In this document: positions 25,801 through 38,905 of the stretch, one piece after another
How positions within the stretch are numbered: position 1 is the first letter of the stretch
Layout: every line of letters begins with the position of its first letter
NCBI RefSeq assembly: GCF_021347895.1
Contig: NC_067124.1
Location: 21,628,521 to 21,692,520 of the forward strand
Direction of reading: 5' to 3'
DNA length: 64,000 nt
Source: Acanthochromis polyacanthus
Lineage: Eukaryota > Chordata > Actinopteri > Pomacentridae
The notes under the pieces: generated by a model
Database searches by the model: none
Told to the model about the DNA's origin: nothing
What the model saw: only the letters and a program-made list of their open reading frames with translations
Made by a program: the position numbers and the translations under genes

Positions 25801-27000
25801 AAGTTAATTACAGTCTCAGCTGGGAAGAGTTGCAGACAGAGAAGATCACCTCAGTGCAGATTGTGGAGCAGAATTTTAGGTTTCCTGAAGGGCACATTAT
25901 GCGAGCTGAGAGAATGAGAGAGGAGCAGGGCTACATGGTGGCGGCAGAGTGTTGAAAAGAACCAGCAGACACAAACAGAGCTCCTCATTAGCTATTTGCA
26001 ACGATGGGACGTAACCGGCAAGTCTCACGAAGTGGAAGAACACAATCAAAGGCACATAGAATGAGCAACATCAATAAACAAGCCCTCTGTGTGACCACTG
26101 AAGAAGTAATTAAATTGTGTTGACAAAGTCTGCTTGGTCAAAGGGACAACTGAGAAGCCAACAAAGTCATTTTATCTCCATTGTGTCAGTTTAGAGAAGC
26201 ACAGAAAAAAAATGGTTAATTAGTTCCTCCTCGGCTGTGCCATTGTACTGCACATTTGTGGAAAAGTTCTTTGATTCTCCTCTCATATTTGTGCTCTCGG
26301 CTTCTGCATGGCTCAAAGGAGTAGAAACCTTCTCATGAGAACAAATAAAAGGTTTGGAAAAAACAATAAGAAGTGTTTGATCGCACGCATAAAAATGATG
26401 TCTGAAATCATAACAGACAGGTGCAATTGAGATTCCTCTTGGGTGCTGGTGTGGGAACATTTGAAACAACTTGCCTCTCAAGTTTTTGTAAATCTAAATG
26501 TTAGCTGCTTTTGATTGCCTGCACCAGAGTATGGTGTGTACCTCCATCAGCTTCTGTTGAAGACTAGCCACAGTAAGACATTTTGGATGAGCCTCAAAAA
26601 CTGGGCATTAATGAGTGCTAGTATAAACATATAGAAATTAACTAGAGTGCACCAGATGATCCCCTAATTTGATTAAAAGCCCGTCAAAGCCCCCATCTGT
26701 TTACGATTTGACAGGTTTTTTTGTTCAGCTGTACTGAATCCAATGCTTTATTGCTTATTTTATTTGTTTTCTAAGCATAATACTCGAAAGCAAAGCAAAA
26801 ATGTCCCTCCAAATGTGCACACAATAATAATACTGACTGCTTTTCATCACGAGAAATTTTTAGAATTACTAATTTTGTAACATTTTGGAGGCTCGGAGCA
26901 TAGGAAAATACACTAGGGCTAAGAATTGAATTAAATCTCCACCGTTTTCACAGTCTCATATCATAATAAAAATACAGAAGGCTAAAAACATTCTTAGAGT
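22816..27000. other. Intergenic or intronic DNA, no gene seen
   Basis: No coding or RNA gene recognised. TTAACCCTTTACGGG at about 24672 and GAAAGAGTTAA near 25098 vaguely resemble piggyBac-type ends, but the match is too poor to call an element. Confidence 0.5.
25526..25554. repeat. Imperfect (GT)n microsatellite
   Basis: Alternating GT/GC purine-pyrimidine run with Z-DNA-type composition. Imperfect units suggest an old array. Confidence 0.85.
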
Positions 27001-27004
27001 TTGC

Positions 27005-27225
27005 TAGAGTTGTTCGTTAATTCTCAATTAATCAATTAATTGTTTTGCCAATAAAATGGTAGGGAAAGTGAATTATGACAATCTGACCAAGAGTTAATTA
27101 TCACATGTAAGAAAGGAAAGGATCAAGGCATCACATTTGAGAGGCTTGAAACAACTGCATGTTTTCTTTGAATTATACAGTTAATATTATTCAACTTAAT
27201 AATTAATTAATTTTCCACTCATGCA
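27005..27225 (+). repeat. Old MITE-like repeat with ATTAATCGATTAATC-type ends
   Basis: Starts near GAGTTGTTCGTTAATTCTCA, contains the internal signature ATCACATTTGAGAGGCTTGA, and closes with AATAATTAATTAATTTTCCA ahead of ATGCAACTCTGG. This order matches a very common fish repeat. Heavily diverged. Confidence 0.7.
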
Positions 27226-28845
27226 ACTCTGGCCCTGGCAATCAACTAGACTTCATGCTGACTGAACACTATTTCAAACATCACCAGGCCCTGCTATTAC
27301 GTACGTACCGCACAAAAGAACAGTAGGTCTCCTTTACTGTATCATCTTTTTCTATAACTAAATGCATACAGCTTGAAATCCCTGTTGGCTCTCCAAGCCT
27401 CAAGAACAGCATCAGAGTGCTTTGACAGAGCCTCACTCATGCCTTTTGGGAAAGCTCTGTCGCTTTAAAGTGCTCGATCATAGGGAGGATTTCACCACCA
27501 TCAATGCACCATGAATCAGCAGCTGTGGCTGCGGCTGCTGCTATGTCAAGACGACACCACTGAAAGAACTGCAGGGCACAACATGAACAACACGCAGTAT
27601 TGATCTTTTTGCCTCATACTGTGAGGAATAAAAAAAAAAAAAACAGCATTTCAACCAGACTTGGAGCTGTAAACTGCCTGCATCTTCCCCCAACTGCTCA
27701 GAGTCTTATCAGATGTCCTTGCGAGGAAAGAGAAATTTTGAGAAAAAACAAACTTTGCACAATTATGCAGAGTTTGAAATGAGACACCGGAGAATTTCTA
27801 GGGGTTAATGAAAAGTCGACTAGTGTGACCTGCTAATTACTGATGTTTAACTAAGATATTGCGACGCTATTAAGCCGACTGCTCACTCATGTGCGAGCAG
27901 CGTTTTCTGTTATTAAATTTCCAAAATCATTTTTGCAGCAGTTATGCTTCCGATGACGTACAATACATTTTTACAGGGAGAGAGTGTGCATGCAGGTGTG
28001 TATGTGTGACTGAGAGTGATAATACGTGTCTACATCTCCAGCAGTACGTGTGTCATGCAGGGCCTCGCTTGAACTCACTGTATGGGACACGTATCTCTGC
28101 TTCCATGAAACTACTGATACATGCTGGGATTTGACTAACCAGGAGGACTGAGTGCGAGCTCTGCAATTGGTTGGCATCAACAAGGCCATTCTGGGCTCAT
28201 TAAATCCCCAGATGGCGAGGGCACAGGAGCATCAGAGTGAATAGTATTATTACCCAGCAGGGTGAGCCACGGACCAAATGGTGTCCCGGTCTGGCTCAGG
28301 ACCACTAAACCCCATCGAAGCACTTCTAACTGTGAGCTCATCTGCTAAATGGTTTATCTCCCTGGATGAGTGTTCTGCTGTTACGAAAAAAGCAAAACTC
28401 ACACTATTTGCTTTGAAGTCTAGTGTGCAAGTTTTCATCTTCACAAACAAGAGTGTAAGGATTGTTTATCAGTGTTGATTTGTAGAGAATACAGTGAAGA
28501 GCAAGATTGGTGGTGGGAATAGGTTTTTGCAACAAATGAAACCAAGTTAAACAACACGGCTACCACTAATACATAATGCCTGTCTGCATTACAGCTGCAT
28601 CCTCATTTTTTTCCCTCAAATTATGGGATATCCATAGCAGTGGGTTAAGGGTTACAGAGTAGCTTTGGTAGCTATACATGCTGACACTCAGGTGTGTCTT
28701 TGGAGATACCATGTGGCTGTAACTAAACAATGCTGGCTCTTTGTGTTTTCTCCCTCAAGTTTTACATGCTGGCAAAGATTGTAATATGTTCTTAGCTGTG
28801 ATGAAAATGTTTGGCACGGTTTCTTAAAACTCCAAATGACATAGT
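27226..28845. other. Intergenic DNA, no gene seen
   Basis: No gene or repeat recognised. Contains an A-run near 27630. Confidence 0.45.
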
Positions 28846-28935
28846 CAAATATTGTTTTTGTCTGACCAGCAGTCCCAAACAGAAAATATTCACTTTATTA
28901 TTGAGAAACTGAAATCTGTATTTTTTTTTTCTCTG
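28846..28935 (+). repeat. Fragment of the same old MITE-like repeat
   Basis: TTTTTGTCTGACCAGCAGTC followed by AACAGAAAATATTCACTTTA matches the internal part of the family. Both ends are missing. Confidence 0.65.
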
Positions 28936-29920
28936 AAAATCTTATCTAAAATGAACAATATCAAAATTATTTCCAGTCATTATTCTGTGTTTGAATAATT
29001 GCATCGCAGCTCTTTCACAGTGAATGAACGATTGAAGTGTCTGTGCTGTGTCACACAGTAAATGACCGACAGTAAGCACATCCACAGTATTGTAGTTGTT
29101 AGAAGTAAAGCATGATGTGATAAAGTTTGCTTTATCTGTCGAGTCTTGCTTTCGGGTTGTCAGCAGAGACGGCTGCATTAATCTGTGGAATCAGGCATTA
29201 AAAACAACTGGATATGAGATGCGTGACAATGTAGGACAGCAGTACTCAGAAATAAAATGAAAAGAAGGTGCTTTTAAATACATGACAAGTAGAACATGTC
29301 AATCGAAAGATGTGACACCTTCTACCAGTCCATAAAACCCTACTGAAGGAAAATACCTGTACAAATACATTATAGTAACTTTAAGAAAAGCTTATAAGCT
29401 GGGATGATATACCATGGGCACTTCTAGATTTTCAATGAGTACTTTAAATTATTACCCTTCAACCATAAAGCAAGTATTCTGTGACATCTATTTTCACAAA
29501 TTAGCTCAGCAGTGCACGAGCCTAGCCTCAGCACTTAGTCATTAATCAAATTTTACCCATAAACCCAAGCCTTAACCTCATGATGAGGACCGGGCATATT
29601 GGCCTCATATGTCACACAGATGTCCTCACCTTAAAAGTGTAAAATTCAAAATGGTCATCACAAGAGAAACACTCACGCACATGTGTTGTGTCAACAGTGT
29701 GAGAGAATTCACAAACAGATGTAGTGACGAATCCGACTGCTTGGAAGAGAGAGCTGTTCCAACGGTGCAGATGGCCCTGGAAGGGACAAAATATCATCCA
29801 GAAACCCTGCTGTTTCTCACAGCCTCATTCACCTCCCACTTAACACCACCCTCACATTGAACAAATAATAGAGTTGTTCTCAGTCAGTGGAGCATAGGCT
29901 GTATACACGACGGTGTCCTG
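28936..29920. other. Intergenic DNA, no gene seen
   Basis: Nothing recognised. The frame at 29609-29860 has no recognisable domain. Confidence 0.45.
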
Positions 29921-30950
29921 CAGGGTCTTACAAAAGTTTGTGAACCCCTGGTCGAGATTTCTGTGGCTGTGAATAGTTAAATGAGTACAAGATGAACTGA
30001 TCCTCAAAAAGCATGACATGAACTTTTTCAACTCTAAACTTTTTTAGCAAAGTGTCACATCCTTTTGTTTATTTAATTATGCTTTGCTTTTTTAATTTTG
30101 TCCATATTATATGTTAGGAAGGCGAGGTGATGCCAACTTCAAAGCTTTCTAAATACTCTGACTTGTCCCAACAATTAGCAATTATAGGCTTCTCTGAACA
30201 GCTGCCAAAAAATCTGAAAATTAAAATAGCCAAAGCCCACAAAACAAGAGAACGCTATAAAAAATGTAGCCAAGTAGTAACCATCACTCAGTTTATAATG
30301 TGAGTCAAGAAAGCAGAAGTGGACACTGAGTGGCAGCCTGCGAGATCAAGAGGATTTTCTGACAGAATTACTTGAAAAATCGCCTCAAGAGCAAATCAAA
30401 GCCATTGTTTGACTGCAGAAGACCTTGGAGAGACTCTGGAGTGGTGGTGTTCTGTGCAGCTACACCTGCACACAAGAAAAATCTTTTCCGCATCAGAACT
30501 TTGCAGCTGAGCATGTACACAAGTCTGATGCCTTTTGGAAACAATTCATGTGGGCTACAATGAGCAAAATATGTTTGGACCAAAAAATGCGCAAAATACC
30601 GTGAAAAGAACAACTCTCCAACCATGAAGCACAGAGAGAACTGATCATTCTTCAATCTGGAAACCAGTGTCACAGGGAACATTTCACTGGTAGAGGGAGG
30701 AATGGATTCAAGTAGCAGTGAATTCTGAAAGCAAACGTCACAACGTCTGTTAAAAAAAGCACAAGATGAAAGAAGGGAGGCTTTTATACAGCGGGATAAT
30801 GGTACTAAATACACCTCAAAATCCACAGTATAATGTCTTAAGAGGCCTATGCTGAAGGTTTTTCCATAGCTCTCACAGTCTTCCAATATAAACATCCTTA
30901 AAAACATGAAAATAGACCTCAAAAAGCAGCAGGAAGACCGAAGAACCTAT
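29921..30950 (+). mobile_element. Decayed Tc1-type transposon, 3' truncated
   Basis: Begins CAGGGTCTTACAAAAGTTTG, recognisable as a Tc1-type inverted-repeat end, though the flanking TA is now TG. From about 30310 the plus strand reads as a transposase broken by stops and frameshifts. Recognisable islands are GGGAACATTTCACTGGTAGA near 30676, the second catalytic block DNGTKYTSK near 30800, and CTTAAAAACATGAAAATAGA near 30896 where relatives have the ENLW/DLK segment. Homology fades by about 30950, and no matching right-hand inverted repeat follows. Open frames on the minus strand here (30368-30922) are antisense artefacts. Divergence is much greater than in the 14.2-kb element, so this belongs to an older burst. 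Confidence 0.85.
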
Positions 30951-33900
30951 ATGGGTTTTGTTACAAGGGTATGTTACTATGTACTGGCTATGTATACATT
31001 GCTTTTAGTCCCTGTTTTTTAAGTGCTAGGGAATGATTTTGCTCCACCTTATTCGACTATCACCAATCACTATTGTTTTGAGCCCAGGATGTAGCAATGG
31101 TGCCCCTGCTAAATAGTGTAAGGGGAACAGTCTTAGTGAAGGAGTCATTAAAATGTTTGATTCATTGAAAACATTAAGCAGGCCTATCTTACTGCATAAT
31201 CCAAACTGACTCACTGACTGCTGAGACATAGTTGTTGTTGTTTACCGTAGTGAAGGGGATTTTGAAAACTGGTTTCGTGCAGATAGTGGCAGGAGAAGAG
31301 AATCCCACGTGAAATATGAGGTGGAAATGGCAGACTTACACCTGAAGTCTACATCCGATGAGTCATTTTTTTTAAAGATGGTAATTAAAACACTAGTCCT
31401 CCTGAAAATATCAAAGAAATGTGTCATCTTGAACTCCATGCATTTTGGAAATTGAGTCATTTTTTACTTTGCTAACAGAAATTTTGACCCTGGGTGACCA
31501 CATTTTTGTATGCCGCTGTGTTTGATTTCAGATTTAAAAGCAAAAACGTCTTCAAGTCCGTCACACATCCTTGACTTCGTCTCCATCACACATGCAGCGT
31601 AATCCGCACATCAAAGCTTCACAAAAAATAAGAAATAATTTTGGTATGTTTGGTCCCCACTCAAAGTAAAAGCTTGTTAGCAAGGTCGTGTTTATTGAAT
31701 GTGTTCAGCTCATCACAGTTCAACACCGCAGGAATGAATACACAAGTGTTTTTGGGAGGTGAGACCATGAAGACGTCTAAAAAGCAGCATCTACTTTGAA
31801 TACAGGAGAGCCTCATAAAGCAGAGAGAAAAATGTTTGGCTTCCTTATTATCTTTGGCGAGCAGACAGCTGGGGGAACTGAGAGGTTTATGAGTAATAGG
31901 ATGAAGTAGGGAGCTGTGGGCCATGACTTTGTGATTAGTTATATTTGCCTTTGACATTAGATATGTCAGTGCACCCAGTCTTTGCATCTCACTGTATCAC
32001 CATTAGCACATGGGCACTGTAGGTTTTTATAGACTCCGATACTCAGAGGAAATTAGTTTCTTCCAGACAAATATAATCAATCATTCAAAATAAAATGATT
32101 TCTTCTGTGCAGTGTGTTACTGAAGGCTTATTCTCATGCAAGCACAACTATCAGTGATTACAATTGTATATGTGCAGTATGCTCCCATGTCCTCTAGAGG
32201 GCAGACAAAATCTCGTTGCTAGTCACATTGAACCATGACAATAAAAAAACTCTCTCTTCTTCCTAAACAAATGAAATGTTGTATGTATTAATGGCATAAG
32301 AATAAATAGCATTCACAACTGTACATTGTAGTTAATATTGCACTAAATTTAGGATTTTTTTGTGGGTTTATTTTAGTATAACTAATAGTTGGCTGTGTTT
32401 GAAGACTAACGTGCTGGTGCAATAAACAAAATTTGATGCAAAATTTTTATCATCGCTGTTTCGATAAAAAATATATATTTAACTTGTTTCAATTCCGTGT
32501 TTTATCATTTTTTCATTATATTCTTTTTGCCACTTGAGAGTAGCTAAACAAGCTGAAGCACACTTCCACTCCCACCATGTACTGTAAAAATTATGTGTTT
32601 GCAAAAGCTACCTAAACTTTCTGTCAACACCTGTCTGAAAAACTGTGACATTTTAAAACATCAGGATTCTTGTCTGAAAGGAAAACATAATATATAATTT
32701 ACATCTTCCATTACATGCAGTTCCAGATTGCCTTTTTAGTAAAAGCTCCCTCTAAACTGAAGAAATCAATGAGGCTTGCATGCATCTTTCCACTTCATTA
32801 CTCTCGAAGAAATTACTTAATATTGGACTACTTCAGAGAATTCTGAGGTATTGAATATAAACAAGACTGTTTAAAACTGAGCAGAGTTGGAAATATGGAA
32901 ATAATGAAAACTACCAATTACATTTAATGTCGTTAAGAGAACACATTTGTTACAGTTGGGATGGACAAAAAGTGAGTTTTCCATTAATTGCAACTAATGA
33001 TAATTTCATATTAGAATGCATAGAACGCATGAAACAGCATGAAAACATATAAAGTGCTGCTTGTATGAAGAGGATTTTTGTATTTAATATATACATTGTT
33101 TAAAGAATGATTGCTGGGATCTACTACACATTATTTATAGAAAATCCTTTAATGCCTGGATGCATGAAGCATTTTTTGATTTTTGATATGATACCAGAAT
33201 TAGCAAACATAAGATATGACATAGGCTAAGTTTTAGCCTGCAGTGACAAACCCTTATTTCCCCCTTCTGCCAGTGAGGGTAATTTCACATTGTCAACAAG
33301 TCCTTTTAACATATGTCTTGAGGTCTTTTAAAGACTGCAATTCTTCATTTGAATGGCAAATACCTTGTTTATCTGGAGCATCCGAAGCTTTTCTTGGTCG
33401 ATGGTCCTAGTTTCTGTGTTACATTTGCTTAACAAGTGTTACGTTTGCTCTTTTCAGCTGTGGCAAACCAGTCATAGTGTGTTGATAGAAAATGAAAAAA
33501 AAAAAAAAAGCATTCCTGTGCCAGCACAAAAATGTTGCTACAGAAACCAGATTTGAAACTTCAGGATGCTGCAAAATGCAGAGAGATATACCTGATGTTG
33601 GTATGATTGTTCAGCAGTGTGTGAACTGGTTTTACAAGGGGACTTGAATTAAATTAATTTCTATGTAGAAGTCTCACACTCTAGCTTGAATGTCCAAACT
33701 TCCTCATTACAGCTTGCCAGTATTTCATCACAGTAACTTAGTTCAGAATTGTTGGAAATCCGCTCATTCTGACAGCTGCCTTAGGGTTGCTGTGCATGTT
33801 GTAGTGCAGCATCATCCTCTGCTGCACTCTACAGATCATACACTCATTCAAAATCTCTTTGACTATCATGTCTACTTGACTACTGACCATTTGAGCCTTT

Positions 33901-36160
33901 GCCTGCTTTGTTTTGGCAAGACACTTGGTAGCACCAAGCCTCTTGTCAAAGTATTCCTTTTTATATCTGTCAGAGCTGATGTGCCTGCACCGGATCAAGC
34001 ACAACTTACAGAAAAGAAGTAAGGACAATGCAAAATGTTCATGAGGCCTTTTGTGTTTAAAGAGCCTTGAGATTCCTGAACAACCTTTTGCATTTGCAAA
34101 CCTTGACAGAACGCCACAAAAGAGCTGCCCTGTACTAAACTTTTACAGTTACAATTACAGCCCACATTGTGAACCTCATGTTTTCCTTTTAAGGCTCATG
34201 CTTTAGTTTCATAACTGGCATTTAACATGACGATCATCTGCGAGGTGAAGAATCCTCAGAGTTTTCCTCACAGGCAAAGACATAAAACTGTGTGTACTAG
34301 ACATGGTTCACTAATAAAACTTTAACACACTGCAAAGTCCCTCTCCAGCAGGGCTCCTGATAGCGTTTCTGCCACTGTGGCGATCACGTTCCTGCATGGT
34401 AGCACAGGAAGCAGTACCAGATTTTGGTCTGCTGTCCACTGTGGTGTTCGGCCCAGGAGCTGAGAGTCTCAGAGCAGTGAGCAGAAACGCACAAGAAGAA
34501 TTAGGGTGTGCATCATGCTGCTCTGCTGTTCTGCTCCTCCAGCTATTTTTACTTGTTTTTCTTTCCATTAGGTTTCTTGTGGATATGATGTTTTTTTGAG
34601 GCTTCTACACTTGTAACACTTTGCAGGCATGTTGCTCCCCTAAATTTCACTTCGGCCAATGACGCAGTCATCACATCTGATGCATAACTAACATGAAGTT
34701 TGACTCAGGGGCTCTTCAAGTGATGAGTTAAATCATCTAATCTTATGAAAGAGGTCTAATTTTGACACATTAAAAATTAAACTGATTGGCCTCAAATAGT
34801 AGACTAAGTGAAATTTAGAGTGACATTAACTCTGGCGTTGATTAAATTTGTCTGATTCAGATTGGTGTCCTTGATTAGCTCAAAGGGTGGCCGTGTCTGT
34901 TTTGGGTTCTTGTTTGTGGATTTAGCTTTTTTGTTGATGCTGATATAAGGATGCCACATAATCTCATACTTGATATTCAGTGCACAATTTCAAACAAATC
35001 TTTTCAGTCAAGGAATACTTATACCGGCGTCAGCTTTGATCAGGGAATGCAAAGAAAGTTTTCTTTTGTTTGAAATGGCCATTTCATCTTCCTGAATTCA
35101 TGCCAAAAGGCCTTTGATGGTCTATTTTTTTTATTCTTCTTTTTTTGCCAGCAGAGACCCCATGAACAGGCAGTGATTTCATTCCATGAGCTGGTATGGA
35201 AGACTATGAGCTGCCTTTGAAGCTGCAGATGATGCAGCAAACTTGCCAATGAGTTCTGCGGGCAACAGGCAGAATTCTTTCTCTTTCCTTTCCTGCAGTG
35301 AAAAAAAGGTGTTTACTTTTTTTAAAAAAAAAAGAATCTCCAGAGCTGAAGTTGAGTCAAGTGTGATTTTGTGCATGTACACACACACAGCGGGTGTAGT
35401 CATGTGTGAGCATTATCATAGAAGAGCGAGGAGGCCGTTCAAGTGAAAGGAGAAAACAGCATCTAGTTTTCTCTCCTGAAATTCCTGAATGAATAATAAA
35501 CCCATTTCTGACTTACTTTCACACAGGAGTTCTGCTGCGTAGACACAGAATAAGACAAGTTATTGTTCGACATGTGGTTTATTCATTTAAAATGATGCTT
35601 CATGACAAAAGCGGATATAAATGGCTTACAATTATAGGCCAGTTAATGGCTAGTTTTGATATCATAATAATGTATGATCTATAGCGTCATTTTCACCCTA
35701 CTACTATAGAAGTCTGGTGGTCTGTTTCCCTTTTATTAATATCTTGATTTTGTCCATATCACCCAGCTCTGCTTATGTGTGCCTGCTCCTTTCACTTGAT
35801 TCTCCGCACTAAGAGGACTGAAATGACTTTAATGATGGAAGACCTCAATCGATTTGCAGGTCACATGAGACCGGAGGATGTGGGAGATATGAAATAGAGA
35901 AATGAGATGCACCTATGATGTATCCCTCTGTGTGGACTGGCGAAGGTCTGTCTGGGAGGTGCACTTAATCACTAACTCAGGAACATGCAGCAAAACCAGA
36001 CCGAGAGAAAATTGGTTCACCAAGAGCGTAAATTACAGCACATCATCTTGACCTGGGATGCTTTTGAAAATCTCACATTGATATTTTTATTTTCAGCCAT
36101 TATGAGAAAAGTGCTGATTGGAGGAAAGGTCACTAAGACTAGAAAGCTATTAAACATGAT
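30951..36160. other. Intergenic or intronic DNA, no gene seen
   Basis: No gene recognised. A CTCF-like core CCTCTAGAGGGCAG lies at 32191-32204. Short homopolymer A-runs occur near 33495 and 35320. The 110-codon frame at 33690-34022 has no recognisable domain. Confidence 0.5.
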
Positions 36161-36164
36161 TAGA

Positions 36165-36345
36165 TATGCAACAATTACTCAGTTACCCGATTAGTCAAAC
36201 TGAAAATTAATCTGTAGCCATTTTGATAACCAGTTAATTGTTTCGAGCCATTTTTTTTTTTACAGGAAGAACTCTAGCATTTTCAGTTTCTAGCTTCTCA
36301 AATGTGCATGTTTGCTAGTTTCCTTGTATTGCTGTACACCAAAAA
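36165..36345 (-). repeat. Old MITE-like repeat copy, opposite orientation
   Basis: ATGCAACAATTACTCAGTTA, then AAAATTAATCTGTAGCCATT, CCAGTTAATTGTTTCGAGCC and TCTAGCTTCTCAAATGTGCA appear in the order expected for the family read on the minus strand. The left end is well preserved; the right end fades into unique sequence. Confidence 0.8.
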
Positions 36346-37231
36346 TAGATGTTTGAAGACAGAATCTTGGGTTTCACTGGTTTCCACTTTGCACACGAAA
36401 GGATTGCCTGCTTTTCTTTGTGGTCTTTGTAAATTGATAATAATCAAGTCATTTAAATCAGAGGTGTTGAGGTAAACGTTTCGTCATATTCCTCTATTTT
36501 TCAACCCTTTGTACAGTGGTGGGAAAAGCTTTGGGGCATGTCCAAATATAATTTATTGCGCTCAGTGACAGTGTGACAAATGAAGGAAGTACCTGAGATA
36601 AGACTTGAAAATGCTGATTAAGTTCTGTGTTGTGGTTCAAACTTATGACGGGGAATTACTCACACTACTTAATCACACATTCTTTATTTGACTCTTAATT
36701 AGAAAGAATGATTTTTTTTAGTCTGACGAGCTGTTTCTTGTTGATGTCGCTGCTGACTGTGTAAACTCTAAATTCTAAATGACACTGATGACGTTTTGCT
36801 GTATGAATAGAAGCTGGCAGCTAATCCACTGCTTCCCAAAGACTCACTGCTGAAGTGCAGCTCCTGCACTTCTGTCACGAGGAGATGAAACAGCGGCTAC
36901 TTTGAGAAGCAGACGAGAACTTGCAAGTGTTGCCAAATTATGAAATATTTCAACATCTGTGTAACCATAATCAAAGCCAAAGACATAGCTGTAGTATAAT
37001 AGAATGGTGCAACTGATAAATTTATGATTGCATTAATTAAGTTTTCTATTATTAAGCTGTTACTCATTTTTTGAAAAATCGAATTTTTATTTTAATGAAA
37101 ATAACTTTGCCATCATCACGGCTTCAGAAAACCAATTAATTTTCTTCGTATTTAAAAAGTCAATTACATTTCACCTCTAAATATAATCTGAAAATAATTA
37201 CATAAAATTTACATCCATGTTTATTATTGTC

Positions 37232-37253
37232 ATATATATATATATATATATAT
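37232..37253. repeat. (TA)n microsatellite
   Basis: Eleven uninterrupted AT dinucleotides followed by CAAGC. Confidence 0.95.
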
Positions 37254-38837
37254 CAAGCTGGCTTCACACATTTCCAAAAAGCGAGCTATGGATCTTGTGT
37301 GATGTCACGACAAAAAAGGCTGAGCTTTTACTGTTCTCGTTCTCATCGTCTTAAAGCTGTGAAGCTGTTTCCACAAAGCAAACAAACGTCAACCAGCAGA
37401 GGAGCAGATGCATTAATACGAAGAATATCATCTTGCAAAAGTAGTCCCAGTCTGTTCGTTATGACAGGTTATTTTGCTAATTATAGGACGTGCTGCTTGC
37501 TGCATTTTAATGACAGTATGAGCATATTTTAATGGCTTGTCGGGCTTAAAAATCATTCTTGATTTTTTTTCATGAGAGTTAGACCACTGGAATGTTTTTA
37601 CTGCTTCTATGTATTTATTTATTTTTTGGTTTTGGCTCAAAAAGTCTATGCACTGACTGAGTTCAGTAGTTAGTTACCAGCACATTGTGTTTATGGCACT
37701 TATCCAGGTCGTTTTCTCCTAACTAGTTCCTTTCTTTTGTTGTAGCTACGCTCAGAGGTACGTCACTAAATGAAACTGTGGAATTGTAGAGTAGTGACCA
37801 TTATGTGTGTGCTGAACGTATCACAGTCTAGGTTATAAAATAGTGCAGTTGTGGCGATGATGGCAAATGCAGTAACTAGAACATTCACTTTTTGTCCTTG
37901 CATTTCTTTCTCACATTACATAATTGCAGAGGTATTGATGCATCCTCGTCTGTGAAGGTACTGTAACCTCATATGGATTCTAGACTAGCTAGAGCTTCAA
38001 CTATTTTTCAAATAATCAAATGAAAGAAAATTTAAAAAAAAACATTTTCACAATTGACTAAACAGTCCGTAAGTAGTTTATGGAGAAAACTTTGGCTAAT
38101 TCCAGTTATTATATGATTATAATTTGAAGAACACATTTTTAAAATGTCACCTTGGCCTGTAAGAATTTATAATGAGCTTTTTACACCAGTTTTTGTGATT
38201 TTTTTTTTTATGCTATTAACCAATGAACACTCTGTAGAATAATTAATTAAAACACCTTTTAGTTTTAACCTTGATGTCTATTCAATATTTGTATCCTCAG
38301 TGACCCAAAGAGGACACATAGATTAAAAGAAATGACCACGATGGAAAATAATGTGGGAGAAACAGGGAGACAAGAACAGAGAAGAAAGAAGACGGAAGTA
38401 CAAGATTATCATAAAAAGATGGAGGTAAAAATCAAAAGGCAGCTGCTGCTCTTGGGTCTCTTTCATCTCTTCTCTGTATGCTCCTTCAGTTTAATATGTT
38501 CACAGAAGTCACATATCCAGAAGAAATGAGGGCTTTGTAAGGAGTACCTGATTGCAGATTACCTCCCTACTTTGATTTGACTTCTGCAGTACGTACTTGA
38601 CTACTCTTTCTGCAACTGAGATATTTATACTCCGAGCTCTCCTGATCGCAAATTACAAATTGCTGCCTGGTGTTGTTGTTGCGGTAGTAACTTTTGGCCT
38701 TTGTATACATCACATCAAACAAGGATATAAGCACCCACCTACAAACATGCTAGTAAACCTACGTAATGGCCGCTCGGAAACTGAAACATTTATGTGCAAC
38801 TGTTTTGATCTTGGAGTGACAAATCTGCAAAATATGT

Positions 38838-38905
38838 AAATGTTTCTCAAATGTGAGGACTTGCTGCATTTTCCTTCTTTTAAGATCATGAGAATTATAT
38901 TTTTT
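38838..38905 (-). repeat. Fragment of the old MITE-like repeat
   Basis: TTTCTCAAATGTGAGGACTT followed by GCTGCATTTTCCTTC matches the centre of the family on the minus strand. The terminal AT-rich ends are absent. Confidence 0.65.

Noticed and set aside
30368..30922. 184-codon open frame on the minus strand
   Set aside because: It is antisense to the decayed Tc1-type transposase and has no recognisable domain.
36515..36800. Possible Tc1-type end TACAGTGGTGGGAAAAG
   Set aside because: Only one short end-like string; no matching inverted copy or internal sequence recognised.
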